Made by a program: the position numbers and the translations under genes
Notes under the pieces: generated by a model
Seen by the model: the letters and a program-made list of their open reading frames with translations, nothing else
Database searches by the model: none
What the model was told of the DNA's origin: nothing
In this document: positions 1 to 9,126 of the stretch, in pieces
Layout of the letters: each line of letters starts with the position of its first letter
How positions within the stretch are numbered: the first letter of the stretch is position 1
Source of the DNA: Agromyces ramosus
GTDB lineage: Bacteria; Actinomycetota; Actinomycetes; Actinomycetales; Microbacteriaceae
Direction: 5' to 3'
NCBI RefSeq assembly: GCF_030817175.1
Contig: NZ_JAUSYY010000001.1
Coordinates: 1,736,001-1,800,000, forward strand
Length of the DNA stretch: 64,000 nucleotides

Positions 1-367
1 CACCGGCCTTGGCGGAAGCGGCGGCCTTCTTCGCGGCCTTCTCTTCCTGAGCCTTCGCGTGAGCGGCGACCTGTGCGATCGCCTCTTCGGCGCGGAGCAC
101 CTTCGTGCGCATGACGGCCTCGCTGAGGTTCAGCTGGCGGTCGAGCTCGTTGGTGGTCTTGGACTCAGCGGTGAAGTCGACGACGGCGTAGATGCCCTCG
201 GTCTTCTTGTTGATCTCGTAAGCCAGACGACGACGTCCCCAGATGTCGACCTTGTCGACGGTGCCGCCATCATTCCTGATGACGTTGAGGAACTTGTCAA
301 GGCTGGGAGCAACGGTGCGCTCATCGATCTCCGGATCGAGAATTACCATCAGCTCGTACTGGTGCAT
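1..367 (-). CDS. rpsF: 30S ribosomal protein S6 (3' end outside window)
   Basis: Small-subunit ribosomal protein that binds 16S rRNA together with S18. The first 122 codons are visible, starting [16 protein letters not shown], which matches the S6 N-terminus. The visible end is an Ala/Lys-rich tail (about residues 105-122), and the gene continues past base 1. The start at 367 is fixed by a strong Shine-Dalgarno (AAGGAGG on the minus strand, 378-384). In most bacteria ssb, rpsR and rplI follow, which would lie to the left of this window. The 191 bases between it and the next gene (368-558) hold its leader and no gene that I can support. Confidence 0.96.
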   Translation of the reverse strand, partial: MHQYELMVILDPEIDERTVAPSLDKFLNVIRNDGGTVDKVDIWGRRRLAYEINKKTEGIYAVVDFTAESKTTNELDRQLNLSEAVMRTKVLRAEEAIAQVAAHAKAQEEKAAKKAAASAKAG

Positions 368-558
368 GACTAACCCACCTCCTTCGGACTCAAACGGCTG
401 CAGTCTTTCTGCAGCAGGAGGGTTGTGCATACGTTGCGAGTGGAGGCCGCACTACGGCACACGGGCAACCTCGTAAGTGTAGCGGATGCCCCGCCCGCAC
501 ACCATTCGGTGCTGAGGATGCCTCGCAGCCGCCACGCGTGCGGTGAGCGAGCGCGGCG

Positions 559-2001
559 TCAGCCGGAGGGCGACGACTCGCGCTGCGCCCACCAGGCGCG
601 CAGGCGCTCGGTGGCGGCATCCGGGCCGATCGGTCCCTCGTCGAGGCGCAGCTCGAGCAGGAAGCGGTAGGCCTCGCCCACGACGGGGCCGGGCTTCACG
701 TCGAGGATCCGCATGATCTCTGCGCCGTCGAGCTCGGGGCGCACGGCCGCGAGCTCTTCCTCTTCGGCGAGCACGGCGATGCGCTGCTCGAGGTCGTCGT
801 AGGCGAACGCGAGCTGGTCTGCCTTTCGGCGGTTGCGGGTGGTCACGTCGGCGCGGGCGAGGATGTGCAGGCGCTCGAGCTGGTCGCCGGCGTCGCGCAC
901 GTAGCGGCGCACCGCCGAGTCGGTCCATGCGCCATCGGTGTAGCCGAAGAAGCGCAGGTGCAGCTCGATGAGTCGGGCGACGGCGGCGACCGTGTCGTTG
1001 TCGAAGCGCAGCGCGCGCAGGCGCTTGCGGGCGAGCTTCGCGCCGACGACGTCGTGGTGGTAGAAGCTGACCGCGCCGCCGGGTTCGAGGCGCCGCGTGG
1101 CGGGCTTGCCGATGTCGTGCAGCAGCGCGGCGAGGCGCATGACGAGGTCGGGGGAGTCGAGCACGCCTCGCGACTTCTCGTAGGCGATCGCCTGCTCGAG
1201 CACGGTGAGGCTGTGCTCGTACACGTCTTTGTGGCGGTGGTGCTCGTCGCGTTCGAGCTGCAGGGCCGGCACTTCGGGCAGCACCCTCGCGGCGAGGCCC
1301 GACTCGACGAGCAGGCGGATGCCGCCGCCCGGCGAGTCGGTCAGGAGGAGCTTCGACAGCTCGTCGCGAACCCGCTCGGCGGAGATCCGGTCGATCTCGG
1401 CCGCGAGCGTCGTCATCGCGTCGCGGGTCGCGTCTTCGACGTGGAAGCCGAGCTGGGCCGAGAACCGTGCCGCGCGGAGCATCCGGAGCGGATCGTCGCC
1501 GAATGACTGCTCGGGCGCTGCAGGCGTGCGGAGGGTGGTGCCGATCAGGTCCTCGATGCCGCCCGACGGGTCGACGAGAGCGAGGCCGGGCAGGCGGAGG
1601 GCGAGGGCGTTCACGGTGAAGTCGCGCCGCGTGAGGTCGTCTTCGAGGCTCGTGCCGAAGACGACCTCGGGCTTGCGCGAGTCGCCGTCGTAGGCATCGG
1701 CGCGGTACGTGGTGATCTCGACGGTCTCACCGGCGATCTTCGCGCCGATGGTGCCGAATGCTCGGCCGATGTCCCAGTGGGCCTCGGCGATCGGCTTGAC
1801 GATCGCGAGGATCTGGTCGGGCGTGGCATCCGTCGTGAAATCGAGGTCGTTCACCGGCCGGCCGAGGAACGCGTCGCGCACCGGGCCGCCGACGAGTGCG
1901 AGCTCGTGGCCCGCCGCCTCGAACGCCGAAGCGAGTCGCGCGACCGTCGGCGAAGCCGCCAGCTCGCCCAGTCGGTCGAGGGCCGCCGCGACAGTCTGCA
2001 T
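559..2001 (-). CDS. CCA tRNA nucleotidyltransferase with HD domain
   Basis: Adds or repairs the 3'-CCA end of tRNAs in the cytoplasm. The 480-residue product has the class II polymerase-beta-type nucleotidyltransferase signature GGPVRDAFLG (residues 38-47) followed by DLDF (52-55), then the RNA-binding neck and body, and an HD phosphohydrolase motif (LLHDIGKP, near residue 290). Open reading continues far upstream, but family alignment places the start at MQTVAAALDRLG. It lies next to murJ as pcnA does in mycobacteria (Rv3907c-Rv3910 order). A TAACAT hexamer 7 nt before the ATG suggests leaderless transcription, although the AGGGAG between them could also serve as a ribosome site. Confidence 0.93.
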   Translation of the reverse strand: MQTVAAALDRLGELAASPTVARLASAFEAAGHELALVGGPVRDAFLGRPVNDLDFTTDATPDQILAIVKPIAEAHWDIGRAFGTIGAKIAGETVEITTYRADAYDGDSRKPEVVFGTSLEDDLTRRDFTVNALALRLPGLALVDPSGGIEDLIGTTLRTPAAPEQSFGDDPLRMLRAARFSAQLGFHVEDATRDAMTTLAAEIDRISAERVRDELSKLLLTDSPGGGIRLLVESGLAARVLPEVPALQLERDEHHRHKDVYEHSLTVLEQAIAYEKSRGVLDSPDLVMRLAALLHDIGKPATRRLEPGGAVSFYHHDVVGAKLARKRLRALRFDNDTVAAVARLIELHLRFFGYTDGAWTDSAVRRYVRDAGDQLERLHILARADVTTRNRRKADQLAFAYDDLEQRIAVLAEEEELAAVRPELDGAEIMRILDVKPGPVVGEAYRFLLELRLDEGPIGPDAATERLRAWWAQRESSPSG

Positions 2002-2128
2002 GCTCCCTATGTTAAGCGGGCGGGCTCGGCGGCCCCGTGCGGGCGAGCCTGCCGCGGTCCGGCCGCAGGGAGCCCCTGCCTGTGGACGCCGAGCGGACGC
2101 CCGGGGCCCACACCGTAGAATCGCCTGC
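2002..2128. promoter_or_regulatory. Divergent promoter region between CCA enzyme and DUF6049 genes
   Basis: Both start codons are preceded by a -10-like hexamer at almost the same distance: minus-strand TAACAT at 2014-2009 with 7 nt to the CCA-enzyme ATG, and plus-strand TAGAAT at 2116-2121 with 7 nt to the DUF6049 ATG. That spacing puts transcription start on or next to the start codon. No convincing TTGACA-type -35 is visible for either. Confidence 0.55.
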
Positions 2129-4513
2129 ATGGTGGCCGAGTCGAACCCTGCGCGCCGACGCCGCAGACGGTTCGAATCGGCGGATGCCCCGCACCGCTCG
2201 CAGCCATCACGGCGGCGTCGTGGCGTGATCGCCGCACTCGTCGCCGCCGGTATGGCGACGATCGTCGTCCCGTCGGTCGCCGCATCCGCGGGCGCCGACC
2301 CGCTCGACGCGGTGTCCGCCCGCGACGGCATCGCCGCCGTCGACGGCATGAGCGCCCGCGAGCCTGCCTCCCGCGAGGCGGGCAGGCAGGCCGCGGGGTC
2401 CGCTGAGAGCGGCCTCATCCTTCGCATCGCGCCGACCGCGTCCACCACGGTCACGATCGGAGCGCCGCTCTTCCTCGAGGTCGAGATCGTGAATGCGACC
2501 GCCGAGGCGCTCGCGGCGGGCACGGTCCGACTCAGTCGGTCGGCCGACCCGATCGACGACACTGCCGAGGTCGATGAGTGGGTCGGCGACGCCGGTGACG
2601 ACTCGGCCGTGGAGTCGCCCCCCGCGAGCGTCGACCTCGCCGAATCCGAGTCGCGGGCGCTCACACCCGGCTCGGTCGGCATCGTCTCGTTCGCCCTCCC
2701 CGCCACGGCGCTCGACGATCTGGGCGGTTCGCCTCTCGTCGGGCTGGCAGCCGAGCTGCTCGTGGGCACGACGGTCGTCGCCACGGCCGCCGATGTCTTC
2801 GCGGCGACGGCGGCGACCGGCGAACAGCCCCTCAGCCTCGCCCTCGCCTACCCGCTGACCGTTCCCAATGGCGGCGGCGGGCTCTTCGACGCCGAGCAGC
2901 TCGCGGCGTGGACCAGCCCCGTCGGCCTGCTCACCCGGCAGCTCGAGGCGGTTTCGGGACGCTCGGTGGCGATCGCCGTCGACCCGCGCATCATCGCATC
3001 GATCAGGGTGCTCGGGTTGTCAGCTCCGCCGAGTGCGATCACTTGGCTCGATCAGTTGCGCGCGGTGTCGAACGAGATATTCCCGCTCGCGTATGCAGAC
3101 GCCGATGTGGCGGTGCAGGCCCAGGTCGCGCTACCCGCGCTGCTCACGCCGACCTCGTTCGACGATGTGCTCGACCCGGCCGACTTCGCGCAGTCCGGCG
3201 AAGAGGGCCAGGTCGATGACGACCAGGCACCCTTCGCCACGCCGGCGGCGACTGCGACGCCGACGCCTCCGGCAGGGGAGCTCCCCACGACCGAGGCGCT
3301 CCTCGCGTGGCCGTACACCCGCACCGACATCGCCTGGCCGGCCGACGACACGGTCGCCGCGGGCAACCTCGCATTCCTCGCGGCGAACGGGCTCACGACG
3401 TCTATCCTCGCCCCGGGCAACGTCGAGCCCACCGCCGACCGCTCGAACGCCGCTGCGACCATCGACGGCACGACCGCGGTCGTCGCCGACGCGCGCATCA
3501 CCGCGCCGTTGCGCGAGGCATCCGAGGCACTCACCGATACGAGTTGGCGCTCGGCAGCGGGTCGGCTCGAGGCCGAGCTCGCGCTGGTTGCGTCGTCCGG
3601 CGGCGAGACGACTCCCGCTACGGTGCTCGCCACGTTCGCACGAGGCGATCAGGTCCAGGCCGGCCGTGTAGCGGCCACGATCGACGAGCTCGCGTCGAGC
3701 GCATGGGCTCAGCCGACGCTCCTCTCGGCCGCGATCGGCGCACCGCCCACCACTCGCACGCTCGTCGACCTGCCCGAAGCCGACACGCGCCGCGCGAGTG
3801 TCCAGCGCTCGGTCGGGGCCGAGGCCCAAGTCGCCGCCTTCGCGACCGTGCTCGAAGATCCGAGGCTGCTCACCGGTCCGAATCGTCGCGACCTGCTCGC
3901 GCTCCTCGATGTCGCGTGGCTCGCCGAACCCGATGCCTGGAACAGTGAGATCGGCGACTGGCTCGCCGCCCAACGGTCGACGCTCGGAGCGGTTTCCATC
4001 GTACCGGGCAGCCCCATCACCGTGGTCTCGAGCCAGACCGGCGTGCCGACCACGCTGCTCAACACCCTGCCGTACCCGGTCACCGTCGTCGTCGACGTCG
4101 ACCCGTCGAACGGCCGGTTGATCGTCGACGACCAGGTGACCCAGACCATCGAAGCCGAGTCGCGGAGCAACGTCGTGGTGCCGGTCGCCGCCGGCGTCGG
4201 CAACGGCGAAGTCGTGCTCACCGTCTCGCTCAGCTCCCCCGAAGGGGTCCCGATCGGCAGCGCGGTCGACCAGAGCGTGAACGTTCAGGCCGACTGGGAG
4301 GGCCTCGGCGCCGCGATTCTCGGCATCGTCGTCGTGCTCGTGTTCGGCATCGGCGTCTGGCGCAACATCCGTCGCCGTCGGCAACAGCGCGCAGCGGATG
4401 CCGCGGCAGCCGACGCCTCCGACACCGAGGCCGGCTCTGACGCCGAGCACACGGCCGGTGTCGCACTTGAGCCCTCGGGTGCCGACGAACGCGAAGATCC
4501 GCGCAATGACTGA
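2129..4513 (+). CDS. DUF6049 family secreted/membrane-anchored envelope protein
   Basis: 794-residue protein of unknown biochemical role, positioned like Rv3909 immediately upstream of murJ. It has an Arg-rich N-terminus (residues 9-33), a hydrophobic signal or anchor segment (about 34-52), a long extracytoplasmic region, one C-terminal membrane helix (about 728-744, AAILGIVVVLVFG) and a short basic then acidic cytoplasmic tail. Residues about 360-390 are a Pro/Thr/Ala-rich linker. The start is the ATG 7 nt after TAGAAT; no Shine-Dalgarno is present. The last 8 bases overlap murJ, so the two are very likely co-translated. Function is inferred only from context: cell-envelope assembly with the lipid II flippase. 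Confidence 0.85.
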   Translation: MVAESNPARRRRRRFESADAPHRSQPSRRRRGVIAALVAAGMATIVVPSVAASAGADPLDAVSARDGIAAVDGMSAREPASREAGRQAAGSAESGLILRIAPTASTTVTIGAPLFLEVEIVNATAEALAAGTVRLSRSADPIDDTAEVDEWVGDAGDDSAVESPPASVDLAESESRALTPGSVGIVSFALPATALDDLGGSPLVGLAAELLVGTTVVATAADVFAATAATGEQPLSLALAYPLTVPNGGGGLFDAEQLAAWTSPVGLLTRQLEAVSGRSVAIAVDPRIIASIRVLGLSAPPSAITWLDQLRAVSNEIFPLAYADADVAVQAQVALPALLTPTSFDDVLDPADFAQSGEEGQVDDDQAPFATPAATATPTPPAGELPTTEALLAWPYTRTDIAWPADDTVAAGNLAFLAANGLTTSILAPGNVEPTADRSNAAATIDGTTAVVADARITAPLREASEALTDTSWRSAAGRLEAELALVASSGGETTPATVLATFARGDQVQAGRVAATIDELASSAWAQPTLLSAAIGAPPTTRTLVDLPEADTRRASVQRSVGAEAQVAAFATVLEDPRLLTGPNRRDLLALLDVAWLAEPDAWNSEIGDWLAAQRSTLGAVSIVPGSPITVVSSQTGVPTTLLNTLPYPVTVVVDVDPSNGRLIVDDQVTQTIEAESRSNVVVPVAAGVGNGEVVLTVSLSSPEGVPIGSAVDQSVNVQADWEGLGAAILGIVVVLVFGIGVWRNIRRRRQQRAADAAAADASDTEAGSDAEHTAGVALEPSGADEREDPRND

Positions 4514-6128
4514 CGACCGCATCGGCCGCGCCAGCGTCTTCCTCGCCTCGGGCACGATCGTCTCGCGCCTGCTCGGCTTCGTCAAGACTGCGTTGCTCGC
4601 TGCGGTCATCGGCGCGAGTGGTGCCGGCGCGAACGCATTCGCTGCGGCGAATCAATTGCCCAACACGATCTACGTCGTGGTCGCCGGGGGCGTGCTGAGT
4701 GCCGTCCTCGTGCCGTTGATCGTACGCTCGGCGGCCCACTCCGACGGCGGGTCCGCTTACATCAACAAGGTCATCACGCTCGGGTTCACCATCCTCGCCG
4801 GTGCGGCGGTGCTCGCGACCGCGTTTACACCGTTGCTGACGCTCCTCATCGGTTCACGCATGAGCGATGGGGTGTTCTCCCTGGCCGTCGCGTTCGGCTA
4901 CTGGTGTCTCCCGCAGATCTTCTTCTACGGCATGTACTCCCTCCTCGGCGAGGTGTTGAACGCCAGACGCGTGTTCGGACCGTTCACCTGGGTGCCGGTG
5001 CTGAACAACATCGTGGCGCTCGCTGGGCTCGCGGTGTTCGCCGTGGTCTTCGGCTCTGATCCCGACGGCCTCCGTTCGGCGGGGGAGTGGAGCAGCGGGA
5101 TGATCGCGCTCCTCGCCGGCAGCGCGACGCTCGGCGTCGCCATCCAGGCGCTGATCCTCTTCTGGTTCTGGCGCCGTGCGGGTCTTCGGTATCGTCCCGA
5201 CTTCATCTGGCGCGGGGTCGGGCTTCGGTCGACCGCCGGGGTCGCCGGATGGACGTTCGGAATGCTGCTGCTCACGACCGGCGCGGGCTTCGTCGAGACC
5301 TCCGTCGTCGGCGTCTCCGCTTCGGTCGCCGATGAGGCCTCTGTCTACGCGCTCCAGACCGCGTGGCTGATCTTCATGCTCCCGCACTCGGTCATCACCG
5401 TCTCGATCGCCACTGCCTACTTCACCCGCATGAGCGAGCACGCTGCGATCGGTGCCATCGACCGGGTGCGCGCCGATCTCTCCAGCGCCATTCGCGGCGT
5501 CGGCGTGATCATCGTCATCGCCGCTGCGGTGCTCATCGTATGCGCGTATCTCTTCGCCCGAGTCTTCACGACGGTCGAGCCGCTCATCTGGTCGCTCGGC
5601 AACGTCATCATCGCGTATGTGGTCGGGCTGGTCGGCTTCAGCATCCTCTTCGTCGTGCAGCGCACCTATTACTCGCTCGGCGACACGAAGACGCCGTTCT
5701 TCTTCACACTCATTCAGGTAGTGCTGTTCATCGCCGGCGCTCTCGCGTGCATCGCCCTGCCGAGCTCTTGGGTCGCGTTCGGCATCGCCCTCGTCACGAC
5801 GATCGCCGGCACCGTCCAGCTCATCCTCGCCGTGGTGCTGCTCCGGCGTCGCATCGGTCCGCTCGACGGCCGCCGTATCACCGTCACCTTCGCTCGGTCT
5901 GGCATCGCCCTCGTGCTTCCGTTGATCGCGGGCATCGCACTGCTGGCCCTGCTCGGTGGCACCGATCCGCAAGGATTCGCCCTCTCGAGCGTCTTCGGGG
6001 CGATCGTCTCGATGGTGATCATCGGTGCAGTCATGGCGATTCTGTACTTCGGTATCCTCTGGCTGCTCCGTTCGCCCGAGCTGCGCGGCTTCGCCACCCC
6101 GATCTTCGCGCGCATCCGCCGTCGCTGA
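4506..6128 (+). CDS. murJ: Lipid II flippase MurJ
   Basis: Moves lipid-linked peptidoglycan precursor across the cytoplasmic membrane. The 540-residue product is almost entirely hydrophobic helices (family: 14 TM, MOP superfamily). It begins with the family-typical GRASVFLASGTIVSRLLGF and the conserved NQLPN stretch near residue 47. The start overlaps the upstream DUF6049 stop by 8 nt. The protein ends shortly after the last TM helix with IFARIRRR. It therefore lacks the intracellular pseudokinase and extracellular domain fused to the M. tuberculosis homologue, although the PknB/FhaA partners are present about 28-36 kb away. The mycobacterial sigM gene that normally follows is also absent. 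Confidence 0.95.
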   Translation: MTDDRIGRASVFLASGTIVSRLLGFVKTALLAAVIGASGAGANAFAAANQLPNTIYVVVAGGVLSAVLVPLIVRSAAHSDGGSAYINKVITLGFTILAGAAVLATAFTPLLTLLIGSRMSDGVFSLAVAFGYWCLPQIFFYGMYSLLGEVLNARRVFGPFTWVPVLNNIVALAGLAVFAVVFGSDPDGLRSAGEWSSGMIALLAGSATLGVAIQALILFWFWRRAGLRYRPDFIWRGVGLRSTAGVAGWTFGMLLLTTGAGFVETSVVGVSASVADEASVYALQTAWLIFMLPHSVITVSIATAYFTRMSEHAAIGAIDRVRADLSSAIRGVGVIIVIAAAVLIVCAYLFARVFTTVEPLIWSLGNVIIAYVVGLVGFSILFVVQRTYYSLGDTKTPFFFTLIQVVLFIAGALACIALPSSWVAFGIALVTTIAGTVQLILAVVLLRRRIGPLDGRRITVTFARSGIALVLPLIAGIALLALLGGTDPQGFALSSVFGAIVSMVIIGAVMAILYFGILWLLRSPELRGFATPIFARIRRR

Positions 6129-6290
6129 GCGCGATGGGCGGATGCCCTCTGGCCGCGGTCCGCGCGCGTCCGTCAACCCCCGCGCGCGCTCGCTGCCGCG
6201 GAATAGTCCCCGCCTAGACTGTGTTCACCATGTTGCGGAGTCCGTTTCCCAGCGGATGCCGCATGGCAAGCAGCTATCGGAGGAGCAGTC

Positions 6291-7265
6291 GTGCGCGACA
6301 TCATCATCATCGGCTCAGGCCCGGCCGGGTTCACCGCCGCCATCTACGCCGCGCGCGCACAACTGAATCCTCTACTGATCGCCAGCTCGGTCGAGATCGG
6401 CGGCGAGCTGATGAACACGACCGAGGTCGAGAACTACCCGGGTTTCCCCGAGGGCATCATGGGCCCCGACCTGATGACCAAGTTCCAGGAGCAGGCTGAG
6501 CGCTTCGGCACCGAAGTCGTCTACGACGACGTCGTCGAGCTCGAGCTCGACGGGCCGGTCAAGCGCGTCAAGCTGGGCAACGGCGACCTCCACGAGGCGT
6601 CCACGCTGATCTACGCGACCGGCTCCGCATACCGCAAGCTCGGCCTCGCCGAAGAAGAGGTTCTGTCCGGCCACGGCCTGTCGTGGTGCGCGACCTGCGA
6701 CGGGTTCTTCTTCCGCCAGAAGACCATCGCCGTCGTGGGCGGCGGCGACTCGGCCATGGAAGAGGCGACGTTCCTCACGCGCTTCGCCGACAAGGTCTAC
6801 GTGATCCACCGTCGCGACTCCCTCAAGGCGTCGAAGATCATGCAGCAGCGCGCGTTCGACAACGAGAAGATCGAGTTCATCTGGAACGCCGAGATCGCCG
6901 CGATCCACGGCGCCACGGCCGTCACCGGCGTCACCCTCCGCGACACCGTGACCGGAGATGAGCGCGGCCTCGACCTCGACGGGCTCTTCGTCGCGGTCGG
7001 CAACGATCCGCGCACCCACCTGGTGCACGGCAAGCTCGACCTCACACCCGCGGGCACGATCGCCGTCGAGGGGCGCAGCTCGAAAACCTCCATCGCCGGT
7101 GTCTTCGCCGCCGGCGACGTGGTCGACCCGTTCTACCGGCAGGCCATCACCGCCGCCGGTTCCGGCGCTGCCGCAGCACTCGACGCAGAGCACTACCTCG
7201 CCGCCCTCGGCAACGAGAACGCCGCCGAGGCCGTGATCGAGAACGAATTCGCCGTCGTCAACTGA
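6291..7265 (+). CDS. trxB: Thioredoxin-disulfide reductase
   Basis: FAD- and NADPH-dependent reductase (324 aa) that keeps thioredoxin reduced. It shows the FAD-binding GSGPAG (residues 8-13), the redox-active CATC pair (Cys133/Cys136, in SWCATCDG), the NADPH-binding GGGDSAMEEA, and a C-terminal FAD motif AAGDV. The start is a GTG with GGAGGAG about 6 nt upstream. A TAGACT hexamer at 6215-6220 could be its -10, giving a leader of roughly 65 nt. trxA follows after 40 bp and is presumably in the same operon. Length and motifs are normal for the family. Confidence 0.96.
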   Translation: MRDIIIIGSGPAGFTAAIYAARAQLNPLLIASSVEIGGELMNTTEVENYPGFPEGIMGPDLMTKFQEQAERFGTEVVYDDVVELELDGPVKRVKLGNGDLHEASTLIYATGSAYRKLGLAEEEVLSGHGLSWCATCDGFFFRQKTIAVVGGGDSAMEEATFLTRFADKVYVIHRRDSLKASKIMQQRAFDNEKIEFIWNAEIAAIHGATAVTGVTLRDTVTGDERGLDLDGLFVAVGNDPRTHLVHGKLDLTPAGTIAVEGRSSKTSIAGVFAAGDVVDPFYRQAITAAGSGAAAALDAEHYLAALGNENAAEAVIENEFAVVN

Positions 7266-7305
7266 CGACCGCGACATCCGACGTCCACCCAAAAGGAGAA
7301 ACGCA

Positions 7306-7629
7306 ATGACTGCACGTGCCGTGACCGAGGCCACCTTCGAGCAGGAGGTCCTCAAGAACGAGAAGACCGTGGTCGTGGACTTCTGGGCCGAATGGTGCGG
7401 CCCGTGTCGCGCTGTGAGCCCGATCCTCGACCAGATCGCGACCGAGCACTCAGAGAAGCTCGACATCGTCAAGCTCAACGTCGACGAGCACCCGAACCTC
7501 GCGATGAAGTACCAGATCACCGCGATCCCTGCGTTCAAGGTGTTCCAGGCGGGCGAGGTCGTGAAGACCGTCATCGGCGCGAAGCCGAAGCCCGCGCTCG
7601 AAGCCGACCTCGCCGCCTACATCGCGTAG
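7306..7629 (+). CDS. trxA: Thioredoxin
   Basis: 107-residue cytoplasmic thiol-disulfide oxidoreductase, recycled by the reductase encoded just upstream. The active site WCGPC is at residues 30-34, and the cis-proline region reads ITAIPAF. An AAAAGGAG ribosome site precedes the ATG. A strong hairpin 20 bp downstream closes the trxB-trxA unit. Gene order matches trxB2-trxC of mycobacteria. Confidence 0.97.
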   Translation: MTARAVTEATFEQEVLKNEKTVVVDFWAEWCGPCRAVSPILDQIATEHSEKLDIVKLNVDEHPNLAMKYQITAIPAFKVFQAGEVVKTVIGAKPKPALEADLAAYIA

Positions 7630-7649
7630 TCGGCCGGTCTCGCACTTCC

Positions 7650-7683
7650 AAAGACCCGTCCGGCGCAAGCCGGGCGGGTCTTT
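7650..7683 (+). terminator. Rho-independent-like terminator after trxA
   Basis: AAAGACCCGTCCGG and CCGGGCGGGTCTTT form a 14-bp stem with one mismatch around a short CGCAAG loop. It lies 20 bp after the trxA stop and ends in TTT. Confidence 0.85.
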
Positions 7684-7780
7684 CGCGTACCCCGGCCGTA
7701 TGACAGGTGCCGCCGGCAGCCGTCATGGAACGGGCCGCCCAGAACCCAGCAACTAACATGGAAATCCTGAGCAGAACGGA

Positions 7781-9109
7781 ATGGCAGTGACTTCTGACGG
7801 CCTCCCCCAGCGGACCGGCAACAATCTCGACCCCTGGTACGCGAATTACGCCGAGCGAGCCGCCGGGCTCGCCGCCTCCGAAGTCCGAGCCCTCTTCGCC
7901 GTCGCCTCACGTCCCGAGGTAGTGTCGCTCGCCGGCGGCATGCCGTTCGTGTCGGCGCTGCCGCAAGAGCTCATCGTCTCGTCGATGCAGAAGGTCATGC
8001 GGGAGCAGGGTCCGGTTGCGCTGCAATATGGCTCTGGTCAGGGCATTCCCGCGCTTCGTGAGCACATCCTCGAGGTGATGTCGCTCGAGGGAATCCGCGC
8101 GTCGGTCGACAACGTCGTCACGGCGACCGGATCGCAACAGGCGCTCGACCTCGTCGCGAAGCTCTTCATCGATCCGGGCGACGTCATCCTCGCCGAGTCG
8201 CCCAGCTACGTCGGCGCGCTCGGTGTCTTCCGGTCGTACCAGGCGAACGTCGTGCACGTCGCGATGGACGCCGACGGGCTCATCCCTGAGGCGCTCCGCC
8301 AGACGATCGCCCACCTCCGCGGTCAGGGTCGGCGCATCAAGTTCCTGTACACGGTCCCGAACTTCCACAACCCCGCCGGCGTGACGCTCTCGGCCGAACG
8401 ACGACCCGAGATCCTCGAGATCTGTCGCACGAACGAGATCCTCGTGCTCGAAGACAACCCGTACGGTCTCCTGCATTTCGACGAGCCGGCGCCGAACGCG
8501 TTGCGTGCCCTCGATCCCGACGGCGTCATCTACCTCGGCTCGTTCTCGAAAACGCTCGCACCCGGATTCAGGGTCGGCTGGGCACTCGCGCCGCACGCCA
8601 TCCGCGAGAAGCTCATCCTCGCTGCCGAGTCGGCGATCCTCTCGCCGAGCTCATTCAGTCAGCTCGTCGTGTCCGAGTATCTCTCGAGCACCGATTGGCG
8701 CGCCCAGATCGACACCTTCCGCGGCGTCTACCGTGAGCGCAAGGACGCGATGATCGAGGCACTGGGGGAGCACCTGCCGCAGTTGTCGTGGACGAACCCG
8801 AACGGTGGATTCTATGTCTGGGTCACGATGCCCGACGTGCTCGACTCCAAGCAGATGCTGCCTCGTGCAGTCAAGGAACTCGTCGCGTACACGCCCGGCA
8901 CCGCGTTCTTCGCCGACGGCAGGGGGCGCCACGCGATGCGGCTGTCGTTCTGCTATCCGACGCCAGAAGCCATCCGCCTCGGCATCCGCCGCCTGGCGAC
9001 CGTCGTGAACGGCGAACTCGATCTGCTCGACACGTTCGCTGGAACCGGCACCCTCCAATTGCCGCCGAGTGTCGGCTACGACTCCGCCCCGCCCTCCGAT
9101 CTCAAGTAG
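7781..9109 (+). CDS. PLP-dependent aminotransferase (class I/II, 2-aminoadipate/MocR-like fold)
   Basis: 442-residue aminotransferase of fold type I. It shows the substrate-loop SLAGGMPF, the TGSQQALDL cofactor-binding region, NFHNPAG, and the PLP lysine in SFSKTLAPGFRVGW (Lys257). It resembles LysN/2-aminoadipate aminotransferases and MocR aminotransferase domains but has no N-terminal winged helix, so it is an enzyme and not a regulator. Substrate cannot be read from sequence; aromatic or 2-aminoadipate-type amino acids are the usual choices. The ATG at 7781 has only a weak upstream ribosome site, and a GTG two codons later is an alternative. ddl follows after 17 bp, so the two probably share a transcript. 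Confidence 0.88.
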   Translation: MAVTSDGLPQRTGNNLDPWYANYAERAAGLAASEVRALFAVASRPEVVSLAGGMPFVSALPQELIVSSMQKVMREQGPVALQYGSGQGIPALREHILEVMSLEGIRASVDNVVTATGSQQALDLVAKLFIDPGDVILAESPSYVGALGVFRSYQANVVHVAMDADGLIPEALRQTIAHLRGQGRRIKFLYTVPNFHNPAGVTLSAERRPEILEICRTNEILVLEDNPYGLLHFDEPAPNALRALDPDGVIYLGSFSKTLAPGFRVGWALAPHAIREKLILAAESAILSPSSFSQLVVSEYLSSTDWRAQIDTFRGVYRERKDAMIEALGEHLPQLSWTNPNGGFYVWVTMPDVLDSKQMLPRAVKELVAYTPGTAFFADGRGRHAMRLSFCYPTPEAIRLGIRRLATVVNGELDLLDTFAGTGTLQLPPSVGYDSAPPSDLK

Positions 9110-9126
9110 TGGAGAGACACCTGATC

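Noticed and set aside
559..2784. 741-aa reading of the CCA enzyme starting far upstream
   Set aside because: The extra N-terminus lies antisense to the DUF6049 gene and has no family similarity; the start at 2001 fits the family.
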